Shown piece after piece: positions 12,391-24,684 of a stretch of 64,000 nucleotides of DNA. The notes beneath the pieces were generated by a model. It worked only from the letters and a program-made list of their open reading frames with translations. It was not told where the DNA came from and did not search any database. A program made the position numbers and the translations under genes. Source of the stretch: Branchinecta lynchi (lineage: Eukaryota; Arthropoda; Branchiopoda; Anostraca; Branchinectidae). Location: positions 5,394,001 to 5,458,000 of the forward strand of contig JAKZAP010000005.1 in the NCBI GenBank assembly GCA_023053575.1, in the 5' to 3' direction. Position 1 is the stretch's first letter. Every line of letters starts with the position of its first letter.

Positions 12391-12398
12391 TCCTAGAT

Positions 12399-13017
12399 CA
12401 GTGGTTCCCAACCTTTTCCGTACCACGTACCCCAAATGAAGGTTCAAAAAGATTGCGTAGCCCCTTTATCAGAACGTGAAAAAGACGATGGTTATTATTA
12501 TAAATGATAAAGCATACATGTGTGAAAATATACACAAAATCAATGAGGCAATCACTAGAGGCTGCTTTGCAGCAAAAATGTTGTCAAATCTCGGCTCGAC
12601 GTCATTAGCGGCATATTTTTTTACAGTCAGCCTGTTTCTGTGTTTGGTTTTGATCACCGTGCTTTCATCAAGCTGCATCGCAAACTTTTTCGTAAGTTTA
12701 ATTCGTAACCTCTATGACAATATCATTTGCAATGTCTTCGATTCTTCTTGAAACAATGTTGTTTGACACAGGAACAGAGTCGACGCGAAGTGCCGCTATT
12801 TTTCGTAAAAGCAGTTATTGAAAAAAAATAAGATTAGTAAATATGACCTGTCGGTGAATTAAAATACATGCCCCTTAAGATGCCTTTTGGCTGGTGATGC
12901 CTCTGCTGGTAATAGTAGGCTTTCAGCAATCAAAAATGAGTGAGGCGAGATTTTGAAGCTACAGACTAAATCAATTTTGGTTCCTTCGCGTACCCTTCGC
13001 AAGGGTATCGCGTGGAG
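12399..13017. mobile_element. 619-bp hAT-like element starting CAGTGGTTCCCAACC
   Basis: It is flanked by TCCTAGAT on both sides (12391-12398 and 13018-13025), a perfect 8-bp target duplication as made by hAT transposases. CAGTGGTTCCCAACC is a common hAT-type terminus in animal MITEs. The right end is degenerate and does not mirror the left well. Short frames inside are not recognisable proteins. Confidence 0.7.
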
Positions 13018-13025
13018 TCCTAGAT

Positions 13026-13840
13026 CACTTATCCGGTTGAGTAATTTTTTTGAGGTAAGTTTTAGTAATTTATCAGTAAAATTGGCTGATCTCATCGACT
13101 TGTGTATATAAAGGTACAGTTGTGTTCACAAAAATCACTGAGATCCACCCCCACCCCTCCAACTCATTTTCATGCACAATCCGTTACGCTGCTAACCTGT
13201 AAGTCAGTCTTCAAGCATATTCGCGCTATTGATTGATTCATCGGTCTTCGAAAAGTGTATGCATGCTTATCATTAAATAAAACTCCTCTGCGCTAACAGT
13301 CATGTCAACTCGAGCAAAACGTTCCGCCCAAAAGACTTCATACACGCGGAATAAATTGCTTTATTTTTTACATGTCAGTGCTTGAAGTGTACATCCTCTT
13401 GTAGGTCGGACGTGTCAGATAAGAAGCCCAGATATTTCTTTTACAGGCCCGATTCTCGTTCCAGCTGCATCATCGAAGTACCACACCTAATCATTGCTTC
13501 TGCAGAACAAGGGTCAAGCTGCCCATCCCTGCCCTAAAGCGCAAGAAGTAAAAGTAATGCAAAACGGCTAGGTCATATCTAGAATACTGGTTCCCTTTTT
13601 CGGACAGCATGTTGGAGCTATCACAAGTAAATACAGAGAAAAAGTGGCCATGGCAATCATCCTCTAATGCGCTCCTATATTTTCGGCATGTTTGAAGTCT
13701 TTGTAGAATATAGTTGCATTTTTGATCGAAGTTTTGTTCGTCGTTCGCTTAGCCGGTTGCTATTTAGCTATTTAGTCCGGTTTTGAACGCCGTCGAAGTT
13801 CACCGTTTGCTTAATTAGTGTTTTTAGGACTCCGGCGATC
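13026..13840. other. No recognised feature
   Basis: No ORF, repeat or RNA gene that I can support. Confidence 0.45.
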
Positions 13841-13848
13841 CTTGCCAG

Positions 13849-14025
13849 TAGGGCCGTATCCAGGGGGAGGGGGTTAGGGGGTTGAATACCCCCCCCCCCC
13901 CGAAACATACAAAAATACTCATTTTTATAGTCTTTTTCCTCTGATTTATGTCTTTTTTGTACTTTTTTGTCCGACTGGCAGGCAACCCCCCCCCCCCCCG
14001 AAATAAATTTCTGGATACGGGCCTG
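13849..14025. mobile_element. Family G hAT-type MITE, copy G2
   Basis: A 177-bp copy with ends TAGGGCCGTATCC/GGATACGGGCCTG and a perfect 8-bp duplication CTTGCCAG (13841-13848 and 14026-14033). Runs of 13-14 cytosines lie inside each end. The interior matches G1 and G3. Confidence 0.88.
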
Positions 14026-14033
14026 CTTGCCAG

Positions 14034-14560
14034 GTCGACGTTTCTTCGATGATTCAAGCAAACTTCGAACTTGCTAGCGCATGAAGTTCGACGGTCAGAG
14101 TTTGAAGGAACTGTGACCGGCGACCAAAAACGGTATTTAAGCATATACCTTTGAGGTTGAAGGTAACTTCAAACTTCGATCAGAAACATATCTTATGTTG
14201 GAGATCAGGCTAACTCTCATGGGAGTGCCACAGATCGCGGGATTATACGCTACGCGAGGTGGGAAATATCTTTTAAATAATAATATCAGCAACGGGTAAT
14301 ATATTTACATTACAGCGGAAAAAGAAACCAACAACTAACACAGAAACAAGCTACGGACACGCGTTCTTAAGACCTCCTCGCAGGAAGGCAGCTGAAGAGG
14401 AGGTCAGCTTCCGGATTATTTGTGTCCCCTAGCGCTTGGGCGAGTTTTAACGCATTTTGCACTCCCTGTATCCTGCGATGTTTACGGTGAGTGCCACATT
14501 CTGCGGAAAAAAAGAGTTTCCTGAAAAAGACAAATTCTTAGACACCCTAGGGAGGACATC
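14034..14560. other. No recognised feature
   Basis: Anonymous sequence between G2 and A2. Confidence 0.45.
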
Positions 14561-14579
14561 CTAAAGACTATGTCGATTG

Positions 14580-15562
14580 TAAATTTGAAACGAATCTCCC
14601 TCCCCAGTCTTCGCCAGACTCCATGGATATTTTTACTATTAAGATTTAGAACAGATTAAGGCCAAATAGCTAATCATCTGAGAAAACCAAGTTCAGATAT
14701 GGATTCAGCATGTGTGTTTACCCCTACAAGACATATCTATTTTAGCAAGGGGGGGGGGGTCTGGCAGTGCGTCCGATAAAATCAGTAAGGCCAGTTAAGG
14801 GCACCAATAAACTAAGTTGATATCCAGCTTGGATATTGGCCGTTCGGGAGCCACAGAGCCCATCTACGAACTCGACCTGTCCCTTCACCCAAAGGATCCT
14901 CACACCAAGTTTCATCCAAATATCTCGTTCCCTTCAAGAGTTATCGTGCTCATAGACAGACGAACACGTGTCACGATGTCTGGCTAAAAAATGATCGTGA
15001 TATACGGATTCAGCACCCTTTCTTACCCCTAAATTGGACATCTAATCAACTACAAATACAACTTTTGCTTTGAACAAATTTTCCGGTTTGGGCCGGATTC
15101 CGGGCGAACTACTTTTCCGCGTAGAAAATGATTTGCATATAAGCTTTCAGCATGCCTTCTTACCCCTAACTCGAACATATAATCAACTTCAAATAAAACT
15201 TTTACTTTTAACAAGCTTTCCGGTTTTGGCCGGATTCCGGGCGAACTACTTGTCGGGCGAAAAAATGGTTTTCATATTCGTGTTCAAAACGTCTTCTTCC
15301 CCTTTAAACTCTGACTCATCAGCTGTTTAAAAATATGTTGTTAGTCCCTTAATTTGAACCCCCTCCCCCACCCCTAAATGTAAGGCTAAAGAGCCCATCT
15401 ACGAACTCGACCTTTCCCTTGCACAAAAAGGATCCTCCCACCAAGCTTCATCAAAATATCTCATTCCTTTAGAAAGTTTACGTGCTCACAAACAGACAGA
15501 TAGACGGACAACTTTTGCGATGTCATTGGTATCCCTCCACTTACGTTTTGGGATCCCAAAAT
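14580..15562 (+). mobile_element. Family A element, copy A2
   Basis: The left terminus is decayed. It contains the shared CAGTCTTCGCCAGACTCC and GATTCAGCATGTGTGTTTAC blocks, two good monomers (15089, 15220), the pyrimidine-rich block CCCCCTCCCCCACCCCTAAA, and the right end ACTTACGTTTTGGGATCCC. A partial right-end block at 14865-14960 lies inside it, suggesting a nested or rearranged copy. Confidence 0.8.
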
Positions 15563-15564
15563 GA

Positions 15565-17725
15565 ATCGCCACCAAGGCAAGGCTTGTTCCTGATTGGGTC
15601 GTCCTCCGTCCAATGGAGGGAGGTCGGGGGATGGCCCCGGCGAGAACAAATAACTGACAGGCTATTTTTTTCGCCATATTCAAGAAACACCATAATTCTC
15701 TGAAGGAGCTCGTTATGTAACCACAGGTGGTTCTGCTCGAAATCACCTTCTCGCAAAGTTCATGTTTTTTTTTTTTTGCTGTTGCTTTTTTGTTTTCTAA
15801 GGAATGTTCCAGTACATTTTATTAATTATTCATTTATCACTGCCAGCCACTATTTGATCTGACTGTAAAGCTGAAGTTTTTCTGCAATACTTTTTTTTGT
15901 CAATTAGTCAAGGAAATAGTCTAGTACAAAGACAGCTAATTTCATCTCATCGCGTTCGTGCATAATATTGGGTCTATCTCAAATGAACCCTCGGTTTTCG
16001 CCAATGCTCGTAGGTTGGCATAACACGGATCACACTTAAGCTTACCAGGCAAGCCTCGTTTAACCCGTCTATTAAACCAAGCACAAACTATTCCCTTCAG
16101 AGCAGCCTATTGGCCTGAGTCTGCTGTGACTTTTGGTCATTACATCATTACATTATTTAGACAGGAAAGTTTAAAACATTACTGTCCACATCCACTAGCC
16201 TTGATACTTGCTACCTCTTTAACTAACTTAATGAAGTTTTGCCAAGGGTGAAGTGTTGGAGTATGACATTAATATGCAAGCTTCGTCTTCTCGCATGGCT
16301 GGAACCGACCACCACCCCCGCTCGAGGCTAAGGTGGGTACGGTCTGCAACTTGGGCAGAAGGAAACACATGCGGATCGGAAATTTCAAGCGTCATCCAAG
16401 TTTTAAATTTGTTCAGTGTTTGCCTCATATTAGTTTTAAGCTTTTATCATTGAATTAAAGAAGTCATGCTCAGCAGGGTTCATGTCAGGGCTAGATGAAG
16501 CGAGGCGACTCAGCCAGAAAGTTCACTTCAGCCTTGTAACTACAGGACGTGGTTCGCATTCACGTTGACGACGTTCCGTCGGCCGACCGACCGTCAGCGA
16601 CAAAGCTGTTGTAGTGGTGGAGCGGTTTCGATACCCACGTCCGACAGAGCCAACTAGCCATTTCCCCACTAAAGCCGCTACGAAGTGTTACAAACTCCCT
16701 GTCTTGCGATGAGCATCTAGTCTGAGCTTCGTTTTTGCTGCAATAGCGCTGCCGGATCGCTGCGGCAGCACTTCTTTGCTTTTGCACAATATGCGTTTTT
16801 GGATTCACTTTCTTCTTGGTTGAAGCGGCAGCGCTGCAGCACCTTGCAGGGAAGCACGGACTTGGTCGGTGAGCAAGTCCGTGATTCTCGAGAAGCGCTG
16901 CCGTCTTCCTAGGAAGCACTGCAGTGAAAACGTATGTAGAAAGAATCAGCCCAGAATCGGCGGAGAAGTGGACCTGCAGCATGCAACAAAAACGAGGCTC
17001 TGACCTTAACGAGCGTCAAACGTCCGAAATGTCTTGTTTTCGTGGTCTGACCTCGCTTTAGCGTCAAATGGTCCTTGCGGCATACTCCTACTTTGAGGTT
17101 TTACAGCGTCGTGTTTGATATGTTATATCTGAACTTCTGCTTTGCTTTACCAGCCGTGAAACTTGGGAGAAATTTCCGTCGTTGAGTTTTTGATTTTCCG
17201 TGTTTGATCGACGTAGTTCTCTGAGATTTGAAAGTATTTCCTTCGTCTTCCCCTGTCAGGTTTTAATTTGCGATCGGACGAGCTGCGTAAGCGTTAGAGG
17301 ATCCGCCGTATCTGTAATTCCAATGCAACCTACTTCCGTAATTACTCCGTCAGTTCTTAAACCTGGAGACCTGAATTTCATACGGTCCACCCCCCCCCCC
17401 TAACGACAACTCACTGATTTTATCACATTCCCTGTTCGCTGCCTTCGATACGTATCATGCCCGGCGCTTGGGTGCTTGATTGCGAGAAGCTTCCTCGAAG
17501 GAAAAACCTGTATGTGAATTCATCCCTGTTCCTGCTAAAAGTCAACGGGCTGGACAAAGGCTTAAAAGTCCAAAGCCGTTCATATTGTCTTGAGAGCAGA
17601 GCCTAGCTGTAAAGTATCCAACTAGTGTTCAAATAGTATAAAATAAACAGTAGACAGTGCGAGAGGTGCTTTAAGTGGATATGGTGTCTTACTAATAGGG
17701 CTTAGCTGTGAAACATCCCCGAGAA
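15565..17725. other. No recognised gene; GC-rich hairpin-rich block at 16560-16985
   Basis: The block 16560-16985 is GC-richer than its surroundings. It carries several inverted motifs (AGCGCTGCCG, CGGCAGCGCT, GCAGTGCTTCC) and a perfect 10-bp stem CACGGACTTG/CAAGTCCGTG (16855-16864 with 16874-16883). A 140-codon minus frame spans it but shows no known domain. It may be a mobile element or a structured remnant. Confidence 0.35.
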
Positions 17726-17727
17726 AT

Positions 17728-18930
17728 AAGACCAAAGATGTCGATGGGATCCCAAAAATCTAATATTTGATTCCGACAATCGAGTCTTGTCTTCGCCAGA
17801 TCCAGTCTTGGACAGGCTAATCATCAGAGAAAACCAATTTCAGATATACCTCTATAAGCCATATCTGTTTTGACGATACTGACCGAGACTTCCTGCCGAT
17901 TTCGAGCGAACTACTAGTCCAGCAAAAAAAAAAATACTGAAACAAAACCAGCGTATCTCCTTATCCCTATAAAGAACATCTAATCAACTTTGAATAAAAG
18001 TTTGACTTAAAAAAAATCCGGTTACAACCGGATTCTGGAATAATTATATGTCCGGGTATAAAACCATTGTCATATACCGACTCAGCCTCTCTTCTTACCC
18101 CTTAATCTGTCATCTAATCGAACTTTTGCTTTTAACAAATTTTTCGGTTTTGGCAGGATTCCGGGCGAACTAGTTGTCCGGCGAGAAAATGATTTTCACC
18201 ATCGTGTTCGGCATGTCTTTTTACCCATAAATCAAACATTTAATCAACTTCAAATTAAAGTTTTACTTTTAACCAACTTTCCGGTTTTCACCGGATTCCG
18301 GGCGTAGAAAGTTGTTTTTACATAAGTGTTCAGCATGTCTTCTTACCTAAATCGAACATCTAATCAACTCGAAATAAAACTTTTAATTTTAACAAACTTT
18401 CTGCTTTCGGCCGGATTCCGGGCGAACTACTTGTCCGTCGAGAAAATGGTTTTCACCATCGTCTCCAGCATGTCTTCCTACCCCTAAACCGAACATCTAA
18501 TCAACTTCAAATAAAACAATTACTTTTAACAAACTTTCCTGTTTTGGCCGGATTCCGGGCGAACTACTCGTCCGATGACAAAATTGTTTTCACCATCGTG
18601 CTCAGCATGTCTTCTTACCCCATAATCGACTATCACATTAGCTGTTTCAAAATATTTTGTTTGCCCCTTAATCTGAACCCCCTCCCCACCCCTAAATGCA
18701 GGGCTACAAAGCCCATCTACGAACTTGACTGGTCCGACGACCCAACGAATCCTCACACCAAGTTTCATCAAAATATCTCATTCCCTTCGAGAGTTATCGT
18801 GCTTACAGTTGGACGGACAGACGGACGGACGGACGGACAGACGGACGGACGGACGGACAGACGGACGGATAGACGGACAACTTTTGCGATGTCATAGGTA
18901 TCCCTCCACTTACGTTTCGGGATCCCAAAA
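17728..18930 (+). mobile_element. Family A element, copy A3 (near full length)
   Basis: Starts AAGACCAAAGATGTCGATGG, ends TTACGTTTCGGGATCCCAAA. It has six monomers (cores near 17900, 18020, 18150, 18283, 18408 and 18538) spaced 115-135 bp. The right end holds a (GGAC)n/(CAGA) microsatellite at 18812-18880. It closely matches copy A8, block for block, and supplies the empty site for the solo LTR in A8. Confidence 0.9.
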
Positions 18931-18980
18931 AGTGCTCCCTACAAATGATCCAAAGCATAGATTTGGAACTTTGTCTGGGT

Positions 18981-19512
18981 TTCCAGGTGAGGTCTGAGAA
19001 ATGTTTGGAATTGGAATGTTTTTGGTTGAGAAAGCTGATTGTGGACGATCTGTAGAGAACCCGCTCATAGTTATCCACAACGGCCTTCCAATATCATGAT
19101 TTCTCGGCGACCTGCCCTTTTACGTTTTCTCCATTTCCGCTCGGCAACGCTCAGCAAGAACAACAAGACCAAACATGAATATTTCTTGTGTTATGGGGGG
19201 CTCTTTCAAAACATAAAAGGAAGGGGTTTTGGATTTTAGCCGTTGTTTCCAGGTGAGGTCTGAGAAATGTTTGGAAATGGAATGTTTTTGGTTGAGAAAG
19301 CTGATTGTGGACGATCTGTAGAGAACCCGCTCATAGTTATCCACAACGGCCTTCCAATATCATGATTTCTCGGCGACCTGCCCTTTTACGTTTTCTCCAT
19401 TTCCGCTCGGCAACGCTCAGCAAGAACAACAAGACCAAACATGAATATTTCTTGTGTTATGGGGGGCTCTTTCAAAACATAAAAGGAAGGGGTTTTGGAT
19501 TTTAGCCGTTGT
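18981..19512. repeat. Very recent 266-bp tandem duplication
   Basis: Two units, 18981-19246 and 19247-19512, both starting TTCCAGGTGAGGTCTGAG. I see one difference (TTGG versus ATGG near base 30 of the unit). The identical 66-codon frames inside (19039-19239 and 19305-19505) are carried along by the duplication and are not recognised as a protein. Confidence 0.95.
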
Positions 19513-20540
19513 TTGCACATGATTTCTAGAACCTTTGGTCAAGATTTCTAGAAAAGTTCATCGCATGCCAAAACGAGGCGATTCGAAACCGGCTAGAAGA
19601 TATTGTTAAAAAAAATATAAAATAGGTAACATTAAACAGAACAATAAAGCCAACGGAAGGCAAAAATATGTTCTTTTGATACCTTTCGTCTCTTTCTGGT
19701 CTCGGTTCCCTCAACAGAACCTGACAAGTTATTGTTTTTTTACTCGTGGTCATTTAGGGACTATAATTAGTCATGATTGGTAAGATCTTCTTTTGTGTGA
19801 AGATCTCCGATATCAATTAGTGCTAATTGTGAGCTGATCCTCTGATCAGCGTGCGTGATTGATCATCCTGACGAACAAATGTGTTAAAAAAAAATGAGCG
19901 CTCTCTCCGACTCACTGAGTGGAAGCACCACTCAATTACGGTGATCAATAAATTCCCAGCTGATTACCAATTTTCATCGTGATTAGATGTAAGGCATGTC
20001 TCAGTATGAACTAGATTTTTTCTACCGTCTTTGCGCTTAGGAAGGCACTTCATCAGTCAGATCTTTGATGGATGTTCAGCTAATGCAGAAACACTTCTTA
20101 TTAAAGCGGACACCGTCGCAATCGAAGTTATAAATGAGCTACCCAGACAGATTACAAGTACAGGTTTGGAAAAAAGCTATCCTACTACCTCAATATCATT
20201 ATGGACAAAGAGGGCGCGTTCCAGAGAATTGATCGCGCTACAGCTGGTTAGATCTACACTATCTTCATCACCGACTGACTGCTATCCCAGTTCACTATTT
20301 TTCCAGTGTTCGTCTCGTATTTCTTGTTTTAAAGGATTCTCTTAAAGACGTAGAACAGTTCTGTTGTTTACACAGTCGAACTTTTGTCTTTCCTCTTTTG
20401 CATTGGAGATTCGTACTGATTTTCCTTTGTCAGAAAAATGTCTGCCCTCTCAACGATCCAATCGAGCAGCAAAAACAGCAGTCATGTTCAAAATGGAATC
20501 GCCGCATCAGCTCCAAGGAACTTACAGCTTCACACAAAGG
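19513..20540. other. No recognised feature
   Basis: A 104-codon plus frame at 20031-20345 shows no known domain. I do not annotate it as a gene. Confidence 0.4.
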
Positions 20541-20544
20541 GAAT

Positions 20545-20835
20545 TCAGATATTTATTTATTTATTTATTTATTTATTTATTCATTTATTTCCCTCAAAAT
20601 TGAGGAGTACAACTTATAAATTGTAAAACAAAATCATTCCTAAATCAACTAAACTCCTTTCAATAAAATACTGTGAAATAATATACAAAATACACTTCAA
20701 CAACTAACTTATAATTACTTACGTATCGCACTAATCACTTCTTAAAAAATGGGTATAGGTTGTGGGTTAGGAGGGCTTCCGCTGCTTTTTTGTAAAATTT
20801 GTCATCTTTTTCTTCAAGATTGACCTATAGAATCA
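20545..20835 (-). pseudogene. LINE 3' end (short C-terminal tail plus TTTA microsatellite)
   Basis: On the minus strand the frame ends NLEEKDDKFYKKAAEALLTH, then NLYPFFKK and stop, followed by ~170 bp of AT-rich 3' UTR and a (TAAA)n tail (plus strand 20550-20590). A related copy at 58905-59165 reads KTSEALQAHNLYRVYNK and stop. The two copies define a shared retroelement 3' end. Confidence 0.6.
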
Positions 20836-20979
20836 TTAGTTGTTTTTCCACAGGTTCATTTTCAAACTTGAGCTGCTTGAGCCTGGAGAGACCCTTGCCA
20901 AGAAGGGCCTAAATATAGCTCTATAAAATTAAGCTGACGTATCCGTTTTTCACTGTCAGAGATGATCCGCAGTCAGCTT

Positions 20980-21219
20980 CAATGTTGCCACTGATCGCAA
21001 AATTCTGCGATTTGTCACAGGTTTTGGAATGAATCCGGATTCACAGCCCTGAAAAACTTGTTTCAAGAAATCGCAATCGTGCAAAATATTTTGACATTCC
21101 TGCAATTTTAGAGCATTTTGAAGGCGGAAAAGGTATTTATTTCTTTAAAGAGTATTGGCTTTCTTGGGGCGTGGGAGCAAGAATGCCACAGCTTCTGTCA
21201 CATAAAAGTGGCAACACTG
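20980..21219. mobile_element. 240-bp hAT-type MITE
   Basis: Inverted ends CAATGTTGCCACT/AGTGGCAACACTG, flanked by GTCAGCTT (20972-20979) and GTCAGCTA (21220-21227), a 7-of-8 duplication. An internal pair TGTCACAGG/CTGTCACAT gives further fold-back. Eight-base duplications point to hAT. Confidence 0.78.
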
Positions 21220-21227
21220 GTCAGCTA

Positions 21228-21950
21228 GGCTGAGGAAATATGTATATGAATGCCTTCACCAAAAATACACCTTGAGCCCAAGTTGACTGGGAAACATGTA
21301 CTATAATGCCTGTACCATTTTTGTTGACATTCTTCTGTCATCTTCCGAACTGGAACTGGGTAAGCAGTGTCCAGATCAGATAATCAGCCTCTTGTGAGGC
21401 AGACAGATTTCAGATTTTCCAGTTCTTTTATTAATACTTTCATGATAAAGTTAAAGAAATGTCAACTTTTCACTACATGATGGTGCCAAAAATCCTGGTG
21501 TGAATTCCAGTCCGTAACAGCTCGACCAGCAGAACGGATCCCTTCCCGTCATCAGTGTCTATATTTCTCCGTAGTTTCAGCGACACCTCACTCTGCTATG
21601 GCCTGATGGGCTTGATTTGGGAAATATATAAAAATTGTGCTGACCTATCTTCTGGTTGGGAGGTTCGTAAGGCAGGCTATAGTGGGAATCGGGAGAGCTC
21701 TTTTGAATTAAGGATTTTCTCCTATTTGTGTTTATGTTGAGTTTTTGGTGGTTTTTGTTATTCTATTTTGTTTTCCCGCCATGGCTTCGCAGGCTTTTGG
21801 GGAATAGATTCATTTCGTTCATATCATTGTCAAGTCAAATCACATCACGGTTTCGCTAACGTGTGTGATTCCTTGAGGTGCTTCGTTGACCCATCGTTTT
21901 CTTTCCTTTTCGTGTTGATGGGCAGTGGCTCGCTTCAGTCATTGCTTAGC
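21228..21950. other. No recognised feature
   Basis: Short frames only; no recognisable domain or repeat. Confidence 0.4.
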
Positions 21951-21956
21951 TCATAA

Positions 21957-22220
21957 TCATCTTCGGCAATGGGGGGTTTGCAGCTTTTGCTAGCTGGTGT
22001 ACCTGTTATTTGTTTCTGGGGAATTCGATGGTAAGAACAATTTGGTTCCCAATTGTAAGACATGCAAAGGACTTGTAAGTAATAATCGGCTGTTCTACTA
22101 CACTCATCTTCCGCAATGGGGGGTTTGCAACTTTTGCTAGCTGGTGTAACCATTATTTGTTTCCGGTCAACTTGATGTCTATCATGGGAGAGGGACTTGT
22201 AAGTAAGAATCGGTTCACGA
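21957..22220. repeat. Diverged ~147-bp tandem duplication
   Basis: GCAATGGGGGGTTTGCA and CTTTTGCTAGCTGGTGTA recur at about 21965 and 22112, and GGACTTGTAAGTAA recurs at the unit ends. The minus frame across them repeats TPASKSCKPPIAED, a consequence of the duplication rather than a known protein repeat. Confidence 0.8.
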
Positions 22221-22259
22221 GGGGCTAGAAATTTGTGCAAATTGGTGCACATTGTATCC

Positions 22260-24680
22260 GATTTCTATAAATCTGACGGTAAGAAAGTTTGTATCGATAG
22301 TCTATCCCTGTAACCTAGGATTAAGTGTTTACGCAACGGGTACAAAAAATAATGTAAAACAATGTGGTAGTTTCGTAATAATTAATGGTGTCATATGTGG
22401 TATTTTAATCCTGAAAAGTTACGGATAGCTTACTAATACCAACTAGATTATATAAGATATTTTTCCAAGTTTTCATCCGTCGCGATGTCTACGATTGAAA
22501 AGGATAAAGAAAGTTCAACTGACTGCAAAGTCAATATAGTCCCTTCTTCCGATATTCTTTTGTTGTTTTTTTTACAACGCTGAGGAATAGCTTTTGATCA
22601 TGTGATTACTGATTGTGTTCTTCTTAGAACATACCGTTTTAAAAGCTTCGATAACGACAACTTCAGCATTTAACCGACATTGAAGAAACAAAACAAAGTG
22701 TTGCTCTTGCAACACTTTAGTCCGCGAAGCCGGACAAAGGTTGCCGCAACACTTCACGTTGCCCAGGCAACGTAGGTCTAATACACCTCTACAGTACTCT
22801 AGACCAAACAGATCAGTTAAAGATGGCTAGGAATACGCCGTTCTGCTACATTTTTGGCTGTATGCTATGGTAGAAGAGCATTACGAAAAACTTCGATAAC
22901 AGGAAATCTGAAATGTGCAACAATATGGTATAGTAAGGGTTCCATTTGGGGGGAGGGGGGGGGGCTAATGAAAAAAATATCGGGAGTGGAGACAAAGAAC
23001 GAATGGGCATTCAACTTCATGGATTTTCATGATTCAACAACCTTACTAAAAAAAATTCATCCCGGCTTGACGACCGGTTACAAACAAAGCTCATACGTGC
23101 TTGAAAAACTCAGCCAGTACCCATTTACTACCATATTATAAAACTAATCAAACCTTCACTAAAATAAACTAAAAATTAATAATTAATTTGTCAATATTGC
23201 CAATTAATGATCAAGCTTCAGTTGTATTTGTTGGGGTGTTGCTCCATTATCATTTTTTTCGGTAAGTTTGTACCTTACGCCGCATCTTCATAAATTTGGA
23301 TCTTCATAAATTTGGACGCTACGCGGAAATTTATCGGCTTTTACGAAAAATTATAATGGTTTTTGTTGCATAATGTCAATACTAGGCTGGGGCTTGCGTC
23401 TAAGCCTACTACAGGTCTTAAATGGTAGACTTCTAAATATACCACTGTTGCAGTTTATTGTAATTACTTGTCCAGGCGCAATGCTTTGCAGCCACGATTA
23501 CTATGCAAAGGACGTTGACGGAAGAGGAAAGTCATACATCTTCCTTGTTGAAGTTCAGGAAGCGTCGACCAGGATGGCCTTACGATGTGTCTTTTGTCAT
23601 TTTTTCCTCGAAGGCAAGACTAAAGGTCAATCCGCTTTTTCAATGCATCCTGCACGTTGCTACAGAAACCAGCCAAACTAGGAGAACAGATTTCAAAGCA
23701 GTGTATACACAACCGGAAGTAGAATTTCATCCTAACAGCCGACTGTTGCTTACAGGTTCCCTACTCCGCTACCACATTCTGTATTTGGTGGGTTATAAAT
23801 AAAATATATACAGGTCCCCTACATGTTTCACAATTGGTATCGGCCTATTTTTGGTTTCAGTGTGTACCTTACTACTGAAGTTCTCGAACCCTTGAAATTT
23901 TCAAACTGGTGTATCTCATTAAGGAATTTTTGTACCAAATTTGTGTACCAATGACACATACTGTGATTAGCTCATCAAGAGCTATCGATTGCCGATTGAC
24001 TTTTTTGCCGTAGGTCAACTTTCTAACGTCACCACTTAGAAAGGAGCAAAGGATAAGCTGTAGTTTCTTTAGCAATGAGAGAACTTTTAAAGTTTAAGAG
24101 GCACATCTGATCCCATTTCTCTACCGCAAATCCAAGTGCAAAAAAACGAATGATAAACTCAGCTGAAATCGCTAACATAAATGGATAGAAACAATAGATG
24201 GCAGCACTTTCGGACCCGTGGGAAAAAGACACTTTTTTTCCTGTAAATCTTTCTATTTATCGCTCAAAGAAGATATGTTGGCTGTGGGGCCGGGTAACTG
24301 CAGCATATATTTAACACTTATAGATTTTAGTCCATCTTCAATTTGAAACTGGTGCCTGCCTGCTGGCGTGCTAGAACGGAGCTTTCCACTCGAAAGCAGA
24401 AATATGGTTTGATGAAACGAAAGAAAGACTGCACATCTTCAGATAGTCCTCTCTGACATGGGCTATATAACTCCACTTCACTTCGCACACCGTAGGCTTT
24501 GGCTCGAGGACAAGCAAAAACCATCCTTTTTTCATCAATCCGGCCTAAGGTACACACTTTCCGTAAAAAACACACAGTTTTTTTTTTGAATGAATGAATG
24601 AAGCGCTTTATTAAAAAAAAAATAATAGAATCTTCCTTACCCTTACCCTTACCATTTACCAGGAATAAAATGAAATCGGC
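22260..24680. other. No recognised gene
   Basis: Frames of 95-102 codons (22854-23141, 23373-23681, 23503-23802, plus strand) show no domain I can name. The overlapping pair at 23373-23802 could be anonymous repeat DNA. A G-run lies at 22950-22963. Confidence 0.35.
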
Positions 24681-24684
24681 GGCA

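Noticed and set aside
16560..16982. 140-codon minus-strand frame
   Set aside because: Low-complexity, hairpin-rich GC block; alanine/serine-rich translation without a known domain or splice context.
18526..18897. Frames with RTDGRTDGQTDGRTD repeats
   Set aside because: They translate the (GGAC)n/(CAGA)n microsatellite at the right end of family A, not a real repeat protein.
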